A stretch of 14,170 bases of DNA from Prevotellaceae bacterium (GTDB taxonomy: Bacteria; Bacteroidota; Bacteroidia; Bacteroidales; Bacteroidaceae): positions 1-14,170 of the forward strand of contig CAJPLH010000029.1 in assembly GCA_905371275.1 (NCBI GenBank). The letters run 5' to 3'. The translations under genes were made by a program, and so were the position numbers. Below are positions 6,930-13,652 of this stretch, piece after piece (position 1 is the first letter of the stretch; each line of letters starts with the position of its first letter). Below the pieces are notes generated by a model, which worked only from the letters and a program-made list of their open reading frames with translations, was not told the DNA's origin and ran no database searches.

Positions 6930-7508
6930 TTAGGAAAGTTTTGCTTGAAAGGTGGAAACGTTGTGTTGCGCCAAGAAGCCATTGAGCGATTCTCCGCCAT
7001 CGATAGAAGCGATACCTTCGAGAAAGACTTGAGCGTCAGGACGCACTTTCAACACGTTTTTCAGTGTTTCCAGCACACAATAGTCGCCAGCGATGCCACA
7101 CACCACCACGTTTCCCGTTTGGAGCAACGCAAGTTCTTCGGGCGATGGCTGCGAAAAAGCCCCGTATTCCTCTCGATTGCGATCAGCACCTTTCGTCACA
7201 AAAGTGGGAGAGAGTGTAGTCATTTCGCGCAAATCTAATTGTTCGTCGAGTCCTGCTCCGCGTGTGTGTTGCACACAGTGCACAGGCCATTGTCCACCTT
7301 GTGTGACAAAAGAGCAATGATCGAGAGGATGCCAGTCGAGCGTGAAAGTCACGCGTTCCACAAGTCCACTTTTCAGAAGTTGAGCCACGTGTTGCACTGC
7401 CTGTTCGGCTTTAGGCACATAGAGTGCACCTTGAGGATGGCAAAAATCGTGCTGGCAGTCCACTACAATCAAGTGGATAGCGCTGGAAGTGTTGAGGGAG
7501 GAAATCAT
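6930..7508 (-). CDS. pncA: Nicotinamidase (isochorismatase-like hydrolase)
   Basis: A 192-residue cysteine hydrolase that deamidates nicotinamide to nicotinate. The catalytic triad is visible: D17 in LIVVDCQHDFC, K106 in FVTKGAD, and C144 in GIAGDYCVLET. Metal-binding residues are D58 and H60 in TLDWHP and H77 in WPVHCVQ, and HCVQHTRGAGL is a nicotinamidase hallmark. A cis-peptide-like VVCGIAGDYCV segment precedes the nucleophile. The gene is the first of a pncA-pncB pair, so both steps from nicotinamide to nicotinate mononucleotide lie on one transcript. A -7 promoter box lies about 65 bp upstream. The ATG at 7508 leaves ten residues before the first beta strand, normal for the family. Confidence 0.95.
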   Translation of the reverse strand: MISSLNTSSAIHLIVVDCQHDFCHPQGALYVPKAEQAVQHVAQLLKSGLVERVTFTLDWHPLDHCSFVTQGGQWPVHCVQHTRGAGLDEQLDLREMTTLSPTFVTKGADRNREEYGAFSQPSPEELALLQTGNVVVCGIAGDYCVLETLKNVLKVRPDAQVFLEGIASIDGGESLNGFLAQHNVSTFQAKLS

Positions 7509-7571
7509 ATGTGAGGGTGTGGAGTTAACAAATCATTTTCTGCAACACTGATGCTGTGTTGAGGTATAGAG

Positions 7572-7579
7572 CAAAGTTA
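7572..7579 (-). promoter_or_regulatory. Probable pncA-pncB -7 promoter box
   Basis: The minus strand reads TAACTTTG followed by CT, matching TAnnTTTG, about 65 bp before the pncA start. A TTG lies 22 bp upstream (complement of 7602-7604), slightly outside the usual spacing. Confidence 0.55.
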
Positions 7580-7671
7580 CTACTTTCTTATGAGATGACC
7601 TCAATTTTACGCATGAAAATGAGCTACTAATGGCATTCTCTTTTATTCTTCTTTGGGGACTCGAATAGACT

Positions 7672-7726
7672 ATGCTAAGGGGTGAAATTCTTGAAGAAGA
7701 GAGGCTAGAACTTGATGGTTTAGCAT
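7672..7726. repeat. Inverted repeat in the pncA upstream interval
   Basis: ATGCTAA (7672-7678) and TTAGCAT (7720-7726) are perfect complements bounding a 55-bp segment; a short TTCTTGAAGAA palindrome sits inside. The interval 7509-7777 holds no credible gene. This could be a structured leader, the 3' region of the DAHP synthase gene, or chance. Confidence 0.3.
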
Positions 7727-7777
7727 CAGAAAAGAACATTGTTGATTGTTTTCGAACCTATAAATCTACCTCCTTTT

Positions 7778-8842
7778 CTATTGATGGACGACATCCATCT
7801 GTTGTCGCACCGACTCTTCGTGAATGCTCTCAAACACAGTGGCAATAAATTCTGCGTTCATGCCACACAAAGCACCTTGCGCACTTCGTTTGTCTAAAAT
7901 TTCATTGTAGCGATTGGCTTGAAAAACAGTCACGTTGTGGTCGCGTTTATATTGACCAATTTGGCGACAAACGCGCATTCTTTGTGCCAATAGTTCCATG
8001 AGCTGATGGTCTATATCATCGATTTGTTGGCGCAAATCGGAAATCTCGTCCATTTGTTGTCGTTTGTCGCGAACAACGAGGAGCGAGAGAATGTAATGAA
8101 GCACATCGGGAGTGACTTGTTGGGCTGCATCGCTCCAAGCCTTGTCGGGGGTGCAATGCGTCTCGATGATGAGACCATCGAAACCCAAATCCATGGCTTG
8201 CTGACAGAGGGGAGCTATAAGATCGCGTTTGCCTCCAATGTGACTCGGATCGCCAATGATGGGGAGTTCGGGAATGCGACGTCGCAGTTCTATGGGAATT
8301 TGCCACGTTGGATTGTTGCGATAGAGTTTGTTGTTGTAACTGGAAAAACCTCGATGAATGGCGCCTATGCGTTGGATGCCTGCTTGGTTGAGGCGTTGCA
8401 TAGCCCCAATCCACAATTCTAAGTCGGGGCTCACGGGATTTTTCACCAGCACAGGCACATCGACTCCTTGCAAACAGTCGGCAAGTGATTGCACTGCGAA
8501 GGGGTTTGCTGTGGTGCGCGCGCCAACCCACAGCAGGTCAATGTCGTGCTGCAAACAAAGTTCCACGTGTTCGGGAGTGGCCACTTCAGTGCCTACTAGC
8601 ATTCCCGTTTCTTTTTTCACTCGTTGCAACCATTTCAGAGCCTTTTCTCCAACTCCTTCAAAACCACCGGGTTTGGTGCGTGGCTTCCATACTCCAGCCC
8701 GAAAGATATGACAACCCTTTTCCGCTAGAGCTTGTGCCGTTTGGACAACTTGTTCTTCGGTTTCTGCCGAACAGGGGCCGGCTATCACCAAAGGTTGCTG
8801 TGCGTCTGTGGGTAGGCCGAGGGGGAGAATATCTAGTTCCAT
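7778..8842 (-). CDS. Bifunctional DAHP synthase / chorismate mutase
   Basis: A 354-residue fusion for aromatic amino acid synthesis. Residues 1-260 are a type I-beta (KDO8P-synthase-like) DAHP synthase, condensing phosphoenolpyruvate with erythrose 4-phosphate. Motifs are VIAGPCSAET (C24), RAGVWKPRTKPGGFEG (48-63), LVKNPVSPD, GDPSHIGGKRD (H201) and IIETHC (E227). Residues 265-354 are an AroQ-class chorismate mutase, starting EISDLRQQIDDIDHQLMELL, then QRMRVCRQIGQYKR (R288, K299) and NRYNEI. The mutase domain may also give feedback control. The open frame continues to 9193, but ATG 8842 (MELDILPLGLP) matches the family start, and a good promoter at 8890-8919 lies inside the extension. The usual Bacteroidetes partners (prephenate dehydratase, aminotransferase, prephenate dehydrogenase) are not next to it. 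Confidence 0.94.
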   Translation of the reverse strand: MELDILPLGLPTDAQQPLVIAGPCSAETEEQVVQTAQALAEKGCHIFRAGVWKPRTKPGGFEGVGEKALKWLQRVKKETGMLVGTEVATPEHVELCLQHDIDLLWVGARTTANPFAVQSLADCLQGVDVPVLVKNPVSPDLELWIGAMQRLNQAGIQRIGAIHRGFSSYNNKLYRNNPTWQIPIELRRRIPELPIIGDPSHIGGKRDLIAPLCQQAMDLGFDGLIIETHCTPDKAWSDAAQQVTPDVLHYILSLLVVRDKRQQMDEISDLRQQIDDIDHQLMELLAQRMRVCRQIGQYKRDHNVTVFQANRYNEILDKRSAQGALCGMNAEFIATVFESIHEESVRQQMDVVHQ

Positions 8843-8889
8843 TTGTGCTAATCTTGAAAAAGTAGTGTGAGCATCCTGCTCTCTACCTG

Positions 8890-8919
8890 CAAATTTACGA
8901 AAAAAGAACGAGGGGCAAA
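8890..8919 (-). promoter_or_regulatory. Bacteroidetes-type promoter for the DAHP synthase/chorismate mutase gene
   Basis: On the minus strand TTTG (complement of 8916-8919) is followed after 18 bp by TAAATTTG (complement of 8890-8897) and then CA. The -7 box is 48 bp before ATG 8842. Its position supports that start over any upstream extension of the open frame. Confidence 0.75.
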
Positions 8920-9033
8920 TCAAAGGCCGTGGATTTATTAGGGGGATTGCCACATCGTGAATCAAACCCTTCAGTGTTGTTGGAGAAAGGGGCTTTTGTT
9001 TCGTCAAATAGTCTAATACTTTTCTCAGAAAAA

Positions 9034-9138
9034 GTCCCTTGTTTTGAAGAAAATGTCCCTTGTTTTGAGGAAAAAGTCCCTTGTTTTGAGAAAAAAGTCC
9101 CTTGTTTTGAAGAAAACGTCTCCTGTTTTGAGGAAAAT
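9034..9138. repeat. Five tandem 21-bp repeats
   Basis: Units start at 9034, 9055, 9076, 9097 and 9118, each exactly 21 bp. The shared core is GTCCCTTGTTTTGA followed by a seven-base A-rich tail. The first four units differ almost only in the tail; the fifth has CTCCTG in place of CCCTTG, and a decayed trace may precede the first. Because 21 is a multiple of three and the unit lacks stops, several frames stay open, giving QNKGLF-type heptapeptides on the minus strand and PCFEE-type ones on the plus strand. The array lies about 115 bp upstream of the DAHP synthase promoter. It looks like a minisatellite; no protein role is supported. Confidence 0.92.
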
Positions 9139-9193
9139 CTCCGACACGACCAATAGCCGAATTTTTAATAGTGAAATATCTGAAATTCACCAT

Positions 9194-9482
9194 CCTCGCG
9201 CGTGCGCGTATACGCGCACATTACAGGAGTTTTCGTGTTTTTGCTGTCACAAGTGTCACATACTTGTTAGAAATGACTTGAAATCAATAGGTTATGTTTG
9301 TGGTTAGTGTACTTTAACACAGAACAGTCAAATGGCATCATCGCATCTCTCCTTTTGAGAGAGTTTGTTTGGTGGGATTCTCTAGATTGTTTCCTTACGT
9401 TTTGCTGCATGTGTGACAGATGTGACAGCAAAAAAACTAAATTGCTGTAGATGGTGCGCGCGCATTGCGCACGCGTGCGAGG
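9194..9482. mobile_element. 289-bp inverted-repeat element (MITE-like), no coding capacity
   Basis: The two ends are imperfect inverted copies about 70 bp long. Each arm reads inward as CCTCGC, a GC-rich palindrome, TACAG with a T-rich stretch, then TTTTTGCTGTCACA, two variable bases, and TGTCACA (left 9238-9260; right, complement of 9412-9434). In this inner core 21 of 23 bases agree between the arms. Between the arms lie about 150 AT-rich bases with a small TCTCTC/GAGAGA hairpin (9346-9362). No transposase and no target-site duplication is visible. The mobile call is inference from architecture and size; a structural or regulatory element is an alternative. Confidence 0.5.
9202..9219. repeat. 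18-bp perfect palindrome, alternating purine/pyrimidine
   Basis: GTGCGCGTATACGCGCAC is perfectly self-complementary. It lies within a 25-base strictly alternating purine-pyrimidine run (9197-9221). It forms the outer part of the left arm of the inverted-repeat element; the right arm has a diverged counterpart at 9454-9479. Confidence 0.85.
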
Positions 9483-9776
9483 AAGTAGCGCGGCATCTTT
9501 TAGAGATTCTTCTCGTCTTGATCGTTGCGCTCCATCTCCGCCTACTTCATTCTTTTTTTCTTGTCGGTGCATCTGGTCAGTTGCATATAATATGCTTGTT
9601 TTGCTATGTGTAGATGATAAATATGAGGGTGTCGCAATTTTTTTCTTCACTTTTTCCCGATTTTTTCTCTCTTTGAGCTTTTATGTGTGCTTATATCTAT
9701 AGGGGCACTTCAAGAAAGCCTGCTTCTCGCTCATTTCAGCATTCACGGCAAAACCATAATCTCAAATCTAACGCCT

Positions 9777-9890
9777 ATGTTCTCCATTTTCTCAACAAAT
9801 TCCAGATTTCCATCATCTGACTACGAAAAGATTCTTTTCATTGTCACTTTACTCTTGTGGATGGTTTCATCACCCCTTATCAAAGCGCAA
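9777..9890 (+). pseudogene. Possible remnant encoding a secretion-signal-like segment
   Basis: From ATG 9777 the frame reads MFSIFSTNSRFPSSDYEK and then ILFIVTLLLWMVSSPLIKAQ, followed by NLRLKWCC. The charged-hydrophobic-small-AlaGln layout resembles a Bacteroidetes signal peptide with cleavage near KAQ. The same frame stays open only as an antisense shadow of pheS, crossing the pheS terminator, so no intact secreted protein is present. There is no TAnnTTTG promoter upstream. It may be a gene remnant or chance; I do not recognise a family. Confidence 0.25.
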
Positions 9891-9965
9891 AATCTAAGGC
9901 TAAAGTGGTGCTGCAGTTTGAAAAATACAGTTGTTCGCGTCTGTGCAAGTGGGAAACAAAAGCAA

Positions 9966-10004
9966 AATCCCCACGATTTTCAAGGAGAGAAAATAGCGGG
10001 GATT
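9966..10004 (-). terminator. Terminator of pheS
   Basis: AATCCCC (9966-9972) pairs with GGGGATT (9998-10004). Inside, ATTTTC (9976-9981) pairs with GAAAAT (9989-9994), separated from the outer stem by 3-nt bulges on each side. On the minus strand the hairpin runs into a T-rich tract (TTTTGCTTTTGTTT). It starts about 20 bp after the pheS stop. Confidence 0.85.
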
Positions 10005-10025
10005 GATGTTAGGCAAGAAGTCCGA

Positions 10026-11045
10026 TTAGTGAGCAGCCATAAACTGGTCGAGGAAACGGACGTCATTTTCAGAGAAGAGACGCAAGTCTTTGACTTGGTA
10101 TTTCAAGTTGGTGATACGTTCCACACCCATACCGAAGGCATAGCCTTTGTAGACGGTGGAGTCGATGCCGTTGGCTTCCAACACTGCGGGGTCTACCATG
10201 CCACAGCCGAGAATTTCCACCCAGCCAGTGTGTTTGCAGAATCCACAGCCATCACCTGCACAAATGTTGCAGGAGATGTCCATTTCGGCAGAAGGCTCAG
10301 TGAAGGGGAAATAAGAGGGACGCAAGCGGATTTGCGTATCGGCACCAAACATTTCTCGTGCGAAGGTGAGGAGTACTTGTTTCAAGTCGGTGAAAGACAC
10401 ATCTTTGTCGATGTACAAGCCTTCCACTTGGTGGAAAAAGCAGTGTGCGCGGGCAGAAATGGCTTCGTTGCGATACACACGTCCTGGGCAGATGACGCGA
10501 ATGGGAGGTTGGGTGTGCTCCATCACGCGACTTTGCACACTAGAAGTGTGGGTGCGGAGGATGACATCGGGGTGCGATTCGATGAAGAAGGTGTCTTGCA
10601 TATCGCGAGCAGGGTGGTCTTCTGCGAAGTTCATAGCACCAAACACGTGCCAGTCGTCTTCCACTTCAGGACCATCGGCAAGCGAGAATCCCATGCGAGA
10701 GAAGATGTCGATGATTTCTTGTTTCACCACCGACAAAGGGTGACGTGTGCCGAGGGCGATGGGGTAGGGGGTGCGTGTGAGGTCGAGATGAGAATGGTCT
10801 TCCTCTGTGGTAGAGAGCTCCGTCTTGAGTTCGTTGAAACGCGTTTGGAGAGCATCTTTCAATTGGTTGATGTGTACACCAACTTCGCGCTTTTGATCGG
10901 CCGCAACATTGCGGAAATCCGCCATCAGTTGATTGATGAGGCCTTTCTTACTTAGATATTTCAAGCGAAGTGCTTCTAGCTGTTCGTCATTTTGTGCAGC
11001 AAGGCTCGGCACTTCAGCGAGCAACTGCTTGATTTTCTCTATCAT
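10026..11045 (-). CDS. pheS: Phenylalanine-tRNA ligase alpha subunit
   Basis: A 339-residue class II aminoacyl-tRNA synthetase subunit; with PheT it forms an alpha2beta2 enzyme charging tRNA-Phe. The N-terminal coiled-coil arm (residues 1-85) binds tRNA. Motif 1 follows HPLSVVKQEI (102-111). Motif 2 is the block from GRVYRNEAISARAH to FFHQVEGL (188-210). Motif 3 is GYAFGMGVERI (301-311). A CxxC pair, C259/C262 and C267/C270, precedes the GWVEILGCGMV strand, a form seen in many non-proteobacterial PheS proteins. pheT is not adjacent on either side. A terminator lies just downstream. Upstream, 151 bp separate it from lepA, with no clear promoter box, so it may be read through from the queD-queE-lepA transcript. 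Confidence 0.97.
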   Translation of the reverse strand: MIEKIKQLLAEVPSLAAQNDEQLEALRLKYLSKKGLINQLMADFRNVAADQKREVGVHINQLKDALQTRFNELKTELSTTEEDHSHLDLTRTPYPIALGTRHPLSVVKQEIIDIFSRMGFSLADGPEVEDDWHVFGAMNFAEDHPARDMQDTFFIESHPDVILRTHTSSVQSRVMEHTQPPIRVICPGRVYRNEAISARAHCFFHQVEGLYIDKDVSFTDLKQVLLTFAREMFGADTQIRLRPSYFPFTEPSAEMDISCNICAGDGCGFCKHTGWVEILGCGMVDPAVLEANGIDSTVYKGYAFGMGVERITNLKYQVKDLRLFSENDVRFLDQFMAAH

Positions 11046-11096
11046 GATGTCAATTTTTATCGAGAAAGAGGGAGCAAAGCTCCGAATATGTTGTGC

Positions 11097-11170
11097 TGAC
11101 TATGAGGGCAAGTGGAGCAGGAGGATATGTGTGGCTCTCTGTGTCTCACTGGCGAGCGGAACCATAGTCA
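11097..11170 (-). promoter_or_regulatory. Inverted-repeat-bounded 74-nt segment ahead of pheS
   Basis: TGACTATG (11097-11104) and CATAGTCA (11163-11170) are perfect complements 58 bp apart, and CTC/GAG pairs can form inside. A smaller hairpin GGAGC-AAA-GCTCC (11071-11083) lies between it and the pheS start. On the minus strand this could be a structured leader of pheS or the 3' end of the lepA transcript. No known riboswitch, T-box or leader peptide with Phe codons was recognised. Confidence 0.3.
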
Positions 11171-11196
11171 AGAGTTGGAGGCTTGATAAGGGAAAT

Positions 11197-12978
11197 TTAG
11201 TCGAGTTTCAAGACAGCAAGGAAGGCTTTTTGAGGCACTTGCACGTTGCCGATTTCCTTCATTTTCTTCTTACCGCGCTTTTGTTTTTCGAGGAGTTTGC
11301 GCTTACGGCTCACGTCACCTCCATAGCATTTTGCGGTAACGTCTTTGCGCAATTGCTTCACCGTTTCGCGGGCAATGATTTTTGCACCGATGGCGGCTTG
11401 AATGGCGATGTCAAATTGTTGACGGGGGAGAAGTTCTTTGAGTTTTTCGCACATGCGACGTCCAAAATAGACAGAGTTGTCAACGTGGGTCAATGTGGAA
11501 AGCGCATCGACAGGTTCGCCGTTGAGGAGAATGTCGAGTTTCACGAGTTTTGAGGGGCGGAAACCAATGGGGTGATAGTCGAAAGAGGCGTAACCCTTTG
11601 ATATTGACTTGAGTTTGTCGTAGAAGTCAATGACGATTTCAGCCAATGGCATATCGTAATGTAGTTCCACGCGGTCGCCCGAAACGTATTCCTGCTTGAT
11701 GAGTTCACCGCGTTTGCCCAAACAAAGGGTCATAATGTTGCCAATGAAGTCGGTGCGCGTGATGATGGAAGCACGGATGTAGGGTTCTTCGATGTGGTCG
11801 ATTTCCATGGCATCGGGCATACCTGCTGGGTTGTGCACTTCCTTCATTTCGAGGTGCTTGTCGTAAATGTTATAACTTACGTTGGGCACTGTGGTGATGA
11901 CGTTCATGTTGAACTCACGGTCAAGGCGTTCTTGCACGATTTCCATGTGGAGCAATCCTAAGAATCCGCAGCGGAATCCGAAACCGAGTGCCACCGATGA
12001 TTCGGGTTGGAAGGAGAGAGAAGCATCGTTGAGTTGAAGTTTCTCTAGCGATGCACGAAGGAGTTCAAAATCCTCTGTTTCAATGGGATATACACCTGCG
12101 AAGACCATGGGTTTCACTTCTTCAAAACCCTCAATGGCTTTGTCGCACGGACGCTCCACAGTGGTGATGGTATCGCCCACTTTGACTTCAGTGGCTGTTT
12201 TGATGCCACTCACAATGTAACCCACATCACCGCAGGAGAGTTGTTTTTTGGGAGAAAGTTCCATTTTGAGCACTCCCACTTCGTCGGCTTTATATTGTCG
12301 TCCAGTGTTGACGAAGATGACGTTTTCTCCACTTTTAATGGAACCATTGACAATCTTGAAGTAGGCAATGATGCCGCGATAGGAATTGAAGACGGAGTCG
12401 AAAATGAGTGCTTGCAAAGGTGCATCGGGGTCGCCTTCTGGCGCGGGAATGCGCTCAATGACGGCGCGGAGAATGTCGTCGACACCCTCACCGGTTTTGC
12501 CAGAGGCGCGAATGATGTCTTCGCGTTTGCAACCAATGAGTTCGATGATTTCATCTTCCACTTCCTCAGGCATGGAGTTGGGCATGTCGCATTTGTTGAG
12601 CACGGGGATGATTTCCAAATCGTGCTCGATGGCCATGTAGAGGTTGGAGATGGTTTGTGCTTGAACGCCTTGCGTGGAGTCTACCACGAGCAGACAACCT
12701 TCGCAGGCTGCGATGGAGCGACTCACCTCATAAGCGAAGTCCACGTGTCCCGGAGTGTCAATGAGATTGAGCACGTAGTCTTGACCATCCATTTTGTAGT
12801 TCATTTGGATGGCGTGACTTTTGATCGTGATACCACGTTCCTTTTCGAGGTCCATGTCGTCGAGCATCTGACCTTCGGTGACTTTTATGGTAGACGTGCG
12901 TTCCAGCAGTCTGTCGGCTAAAGTGCTCTTACCGTGGTCAATGTGGGCGATAATGCAGAAATTTCGGATATGCTTCAT
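11197..12978 (-). CDS. lepA: Elongation factor 4 (LepA)
   Basis: A 593-residue ribosome-associated translational GTPase that affects elongation and 30S biogenesis. The G domain shows G1 AHIDHGKST (11-19), G2 RGIT (48-51), G3 DTPGH (74-78), G4 NKCD (128-131) and G5 ASGKTG (158-163). The EF-G-like domains follow, with FGFRCGFLGLLHMEI. The LepA-specific C-terminal domain ends with the basic DVSRKRKLLEKQKRGKKKMK segment and QKAFLAVLKLD. The length is standard, and the presence of that domain rules out EF-G or a tetracycline-resistance factor. Its start lies 36 bp after the queE stop, too little room for a separate promoter of the local type, so it is probably transcribed from the queD promoter. 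Confidence 0.98.
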   Translation of the reverse strand: MKHIRNFCIIAHIDHGKSTLADRLLERTSTIKVTEGQMLDDMDLEKERGITIKSHAIQMNYKMDGQDYVLNLIDTPGHVDFAYEVSRSIAACEGCLLVVDSTQGVQAQTISNLYMAIEHDLEIIPVLNKCDMPNSMPEEVEDEIIELIGCKREDIIRASGKTGEGVDDILRAVIERIPAPEGDPDAPLQALIFDSVFNSYRGIIAYFKIVNGSIKSGENVIFVNTGRQYKADEVGVLKMELSPKKQLSCGDVGYIVSGIKTATEVKVGDTITTVERPCDKAIEGFEEVKPMVFAGVYPIETEDFELLRASLEKLQLNDASLSFQPESSVALGFGFRCGFLGLLHMEIVQERLDREFNMNVITTVPNVSYNIYDKHLEMKEVHNPAGMPDAMEIDHIEEPYIRASIITRTDFIGNIMTLCLGKRGELIKQEYVSGDRVELHYDMPLAEIVIDFYDKLKSISKGYASFDYHPIGFRPSKLVKLDILLNGEPVDALSTLTHVDNSVYFGRRMCEKLKELLPRQQFDIAIQAAIGAKIIARETVKQLRKDVTAKCYGGDVSRKRKLLEKQKRGKKKMKEIGNVQVPQKAFLAVLKLD

Positions 12979-13014
12979 GAGCCTTATGAGATGAGGGAAT
13001 TTTTGTAGGTAGGA

Positions 13015-13590
13015 TTACTGGATACCAGCTATTTTATGGGTTTGCAAGGAGAGTCGCCATTCCGGATTTTCTAAGCAGAAGTTCACGGTGGCGGCCATGA
13101 TGCGCTGGTTTTCTTGTTGGTTGCCGACATCGCAGGGTTGAAGGAAACGATGGTCGGCCGTGATGTTGGGATAAGTGGGAGGTGGAGTGCCGTCGCAAAC
13201 CACTTTCAATTCGTTGCAACGTGTGAGCGTTGGGGTAGCGTTGGGCACAAAAGCGTCTTTGGGAGAGAGGGTGATCCAATCGACGTTGTCGGGAAGAGGA
13301 TGTGTGCCGTTGGTTTCCACAGCTACGAATTTTCCAACTTGGTGCAGGGCTTCAACCAAAGAGTGAGTGAGGAAGAGCGAGGGTTCGCCTCCTGTGATGA
13401 CAACGTGGTGAGCAGGATATTTCATTACTTCCGACACGATGTCGGCTTCTTTTTGTTGCACTCCCGTTTCGTGTGCGGTGTCGCAGAAGAAGCATTTGAG
13501 ATTGCATCCACTTAATCGAACAAACACCGCAGGCGTTCCCGTCCAATATCCTTCGCCTTGAAGAGAATAGAATATTTCGTTTACTTTCAT
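13015..13590 (-). CDS. queE: 7-carboxy-7-deazaguanine synthase (radical SAM)
   Basis: A 191-residue radical SAM enzyme converting 6-carboxy-5,6,7,8-tetrahydropterin to 7-carboxy-7-deazaguanine, the ring-forming step toward preQ0 and queuosine. The N-terminus NEIFYSLQGEGYWTGTPAVF is the QueE signature. The cluster-binding CX3CX2C motif is GCNLKCFFC with C29, C33 and C36. The SAM-contact GGEP is at 67-70 after HHVVITG, and VAVETNGT and ELKVV strands follow. Size and motifs are complete. It lies downstream of queD, the enzyme making its substrate, with a 62-bp gap that holds a 6-bp CCTAGA/TCTAGG hairpin (13603-13625). queC, the next step, is not in the window. Confidence 0.95.
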   Translation of the reverse strand: MKVNEIFYSLQGEGYWTGTPAVFVRLSGCNLKCFFCDTAHETGVQQKEADIVSEVMKYPAHHVVITGGEPSLFLTHSLVEALHQVGKFVAVETNGTHPLPDNVDWITLSPKDAFVPNATPTLTRCNELKVVCDGTPPPTYPNITADHRFLQPCDVGNQQENQRIMAATVNFCLENPEWRLSLQTHKIAGIQ

Positions 13591-13652
13591 TGGGGTGAGT
13601 TGCCTAGACGCTTTCTGTATCTAGGAGGATAGGAAGTTTTCTCGCGAGTTGA

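Larger units (their letters stand above)
8843..10025. other. Gene-free interval of about 1.2 kb
   Basis: Between the pheS stop and the DAHP synthase start no credible intact gene is visible on either strand. From left to right it holds the DAHP synthase promoter, five tandem 21-bp units, a 289-bp inverted-repeat element, a pyrimidine-rich stretch (about 9500-9680) with a 13-bp palindrome GCATATAATATGC (9583-9595), a segment encoding a signal-peptide-like sequence on the plus strand, and the pheS terminator. Open frames through it are mostly repeats or the antisense shadow of pheS. Confidence 0.75.

Noticed and set aside
7533..7739. 68-codon minus-strand frame upstream of pncA
   Set aside because: It is serine-rich low-complexity translation overlapping the pncA promoter box, with no family resemblance.
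9034..9138. CRISPR array
   Set aside because: Units are contiguous 21-bp tandem copies without unique spacers, and there are no cas genes.
8843..9193. 117-codon N-terminal extension of the DAHP synthase frame
   Set aside because: It encodes the tandem repeat and contains the promoter box; the family N-terminus begins at 8842.
9267..9650. 127-codon minus-strand open frame
   Set aside because: It runs through one arm of the inverted-repeat element, has no recognisable domain and no promoter.
9687..10955. 422-codon plus-strand open frame
   Set aside because: Most of it is antisense to pheS and it crosses the pheS terminator. Only its first part, with a signal-like segment, is kept, as a low-confidence remnant.
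11097..11170. tRNA gene
   Set aside because: The size and end pairing are suggestive, but there is no T-loop TTCRA motif, anticodon arm or CCA-adjacent pattern on either strand.
12241..12921. 226-codon plus-strand frame opposite lepA
   Set aside because: It is an antisense shadow of lepA caused by codon bias.
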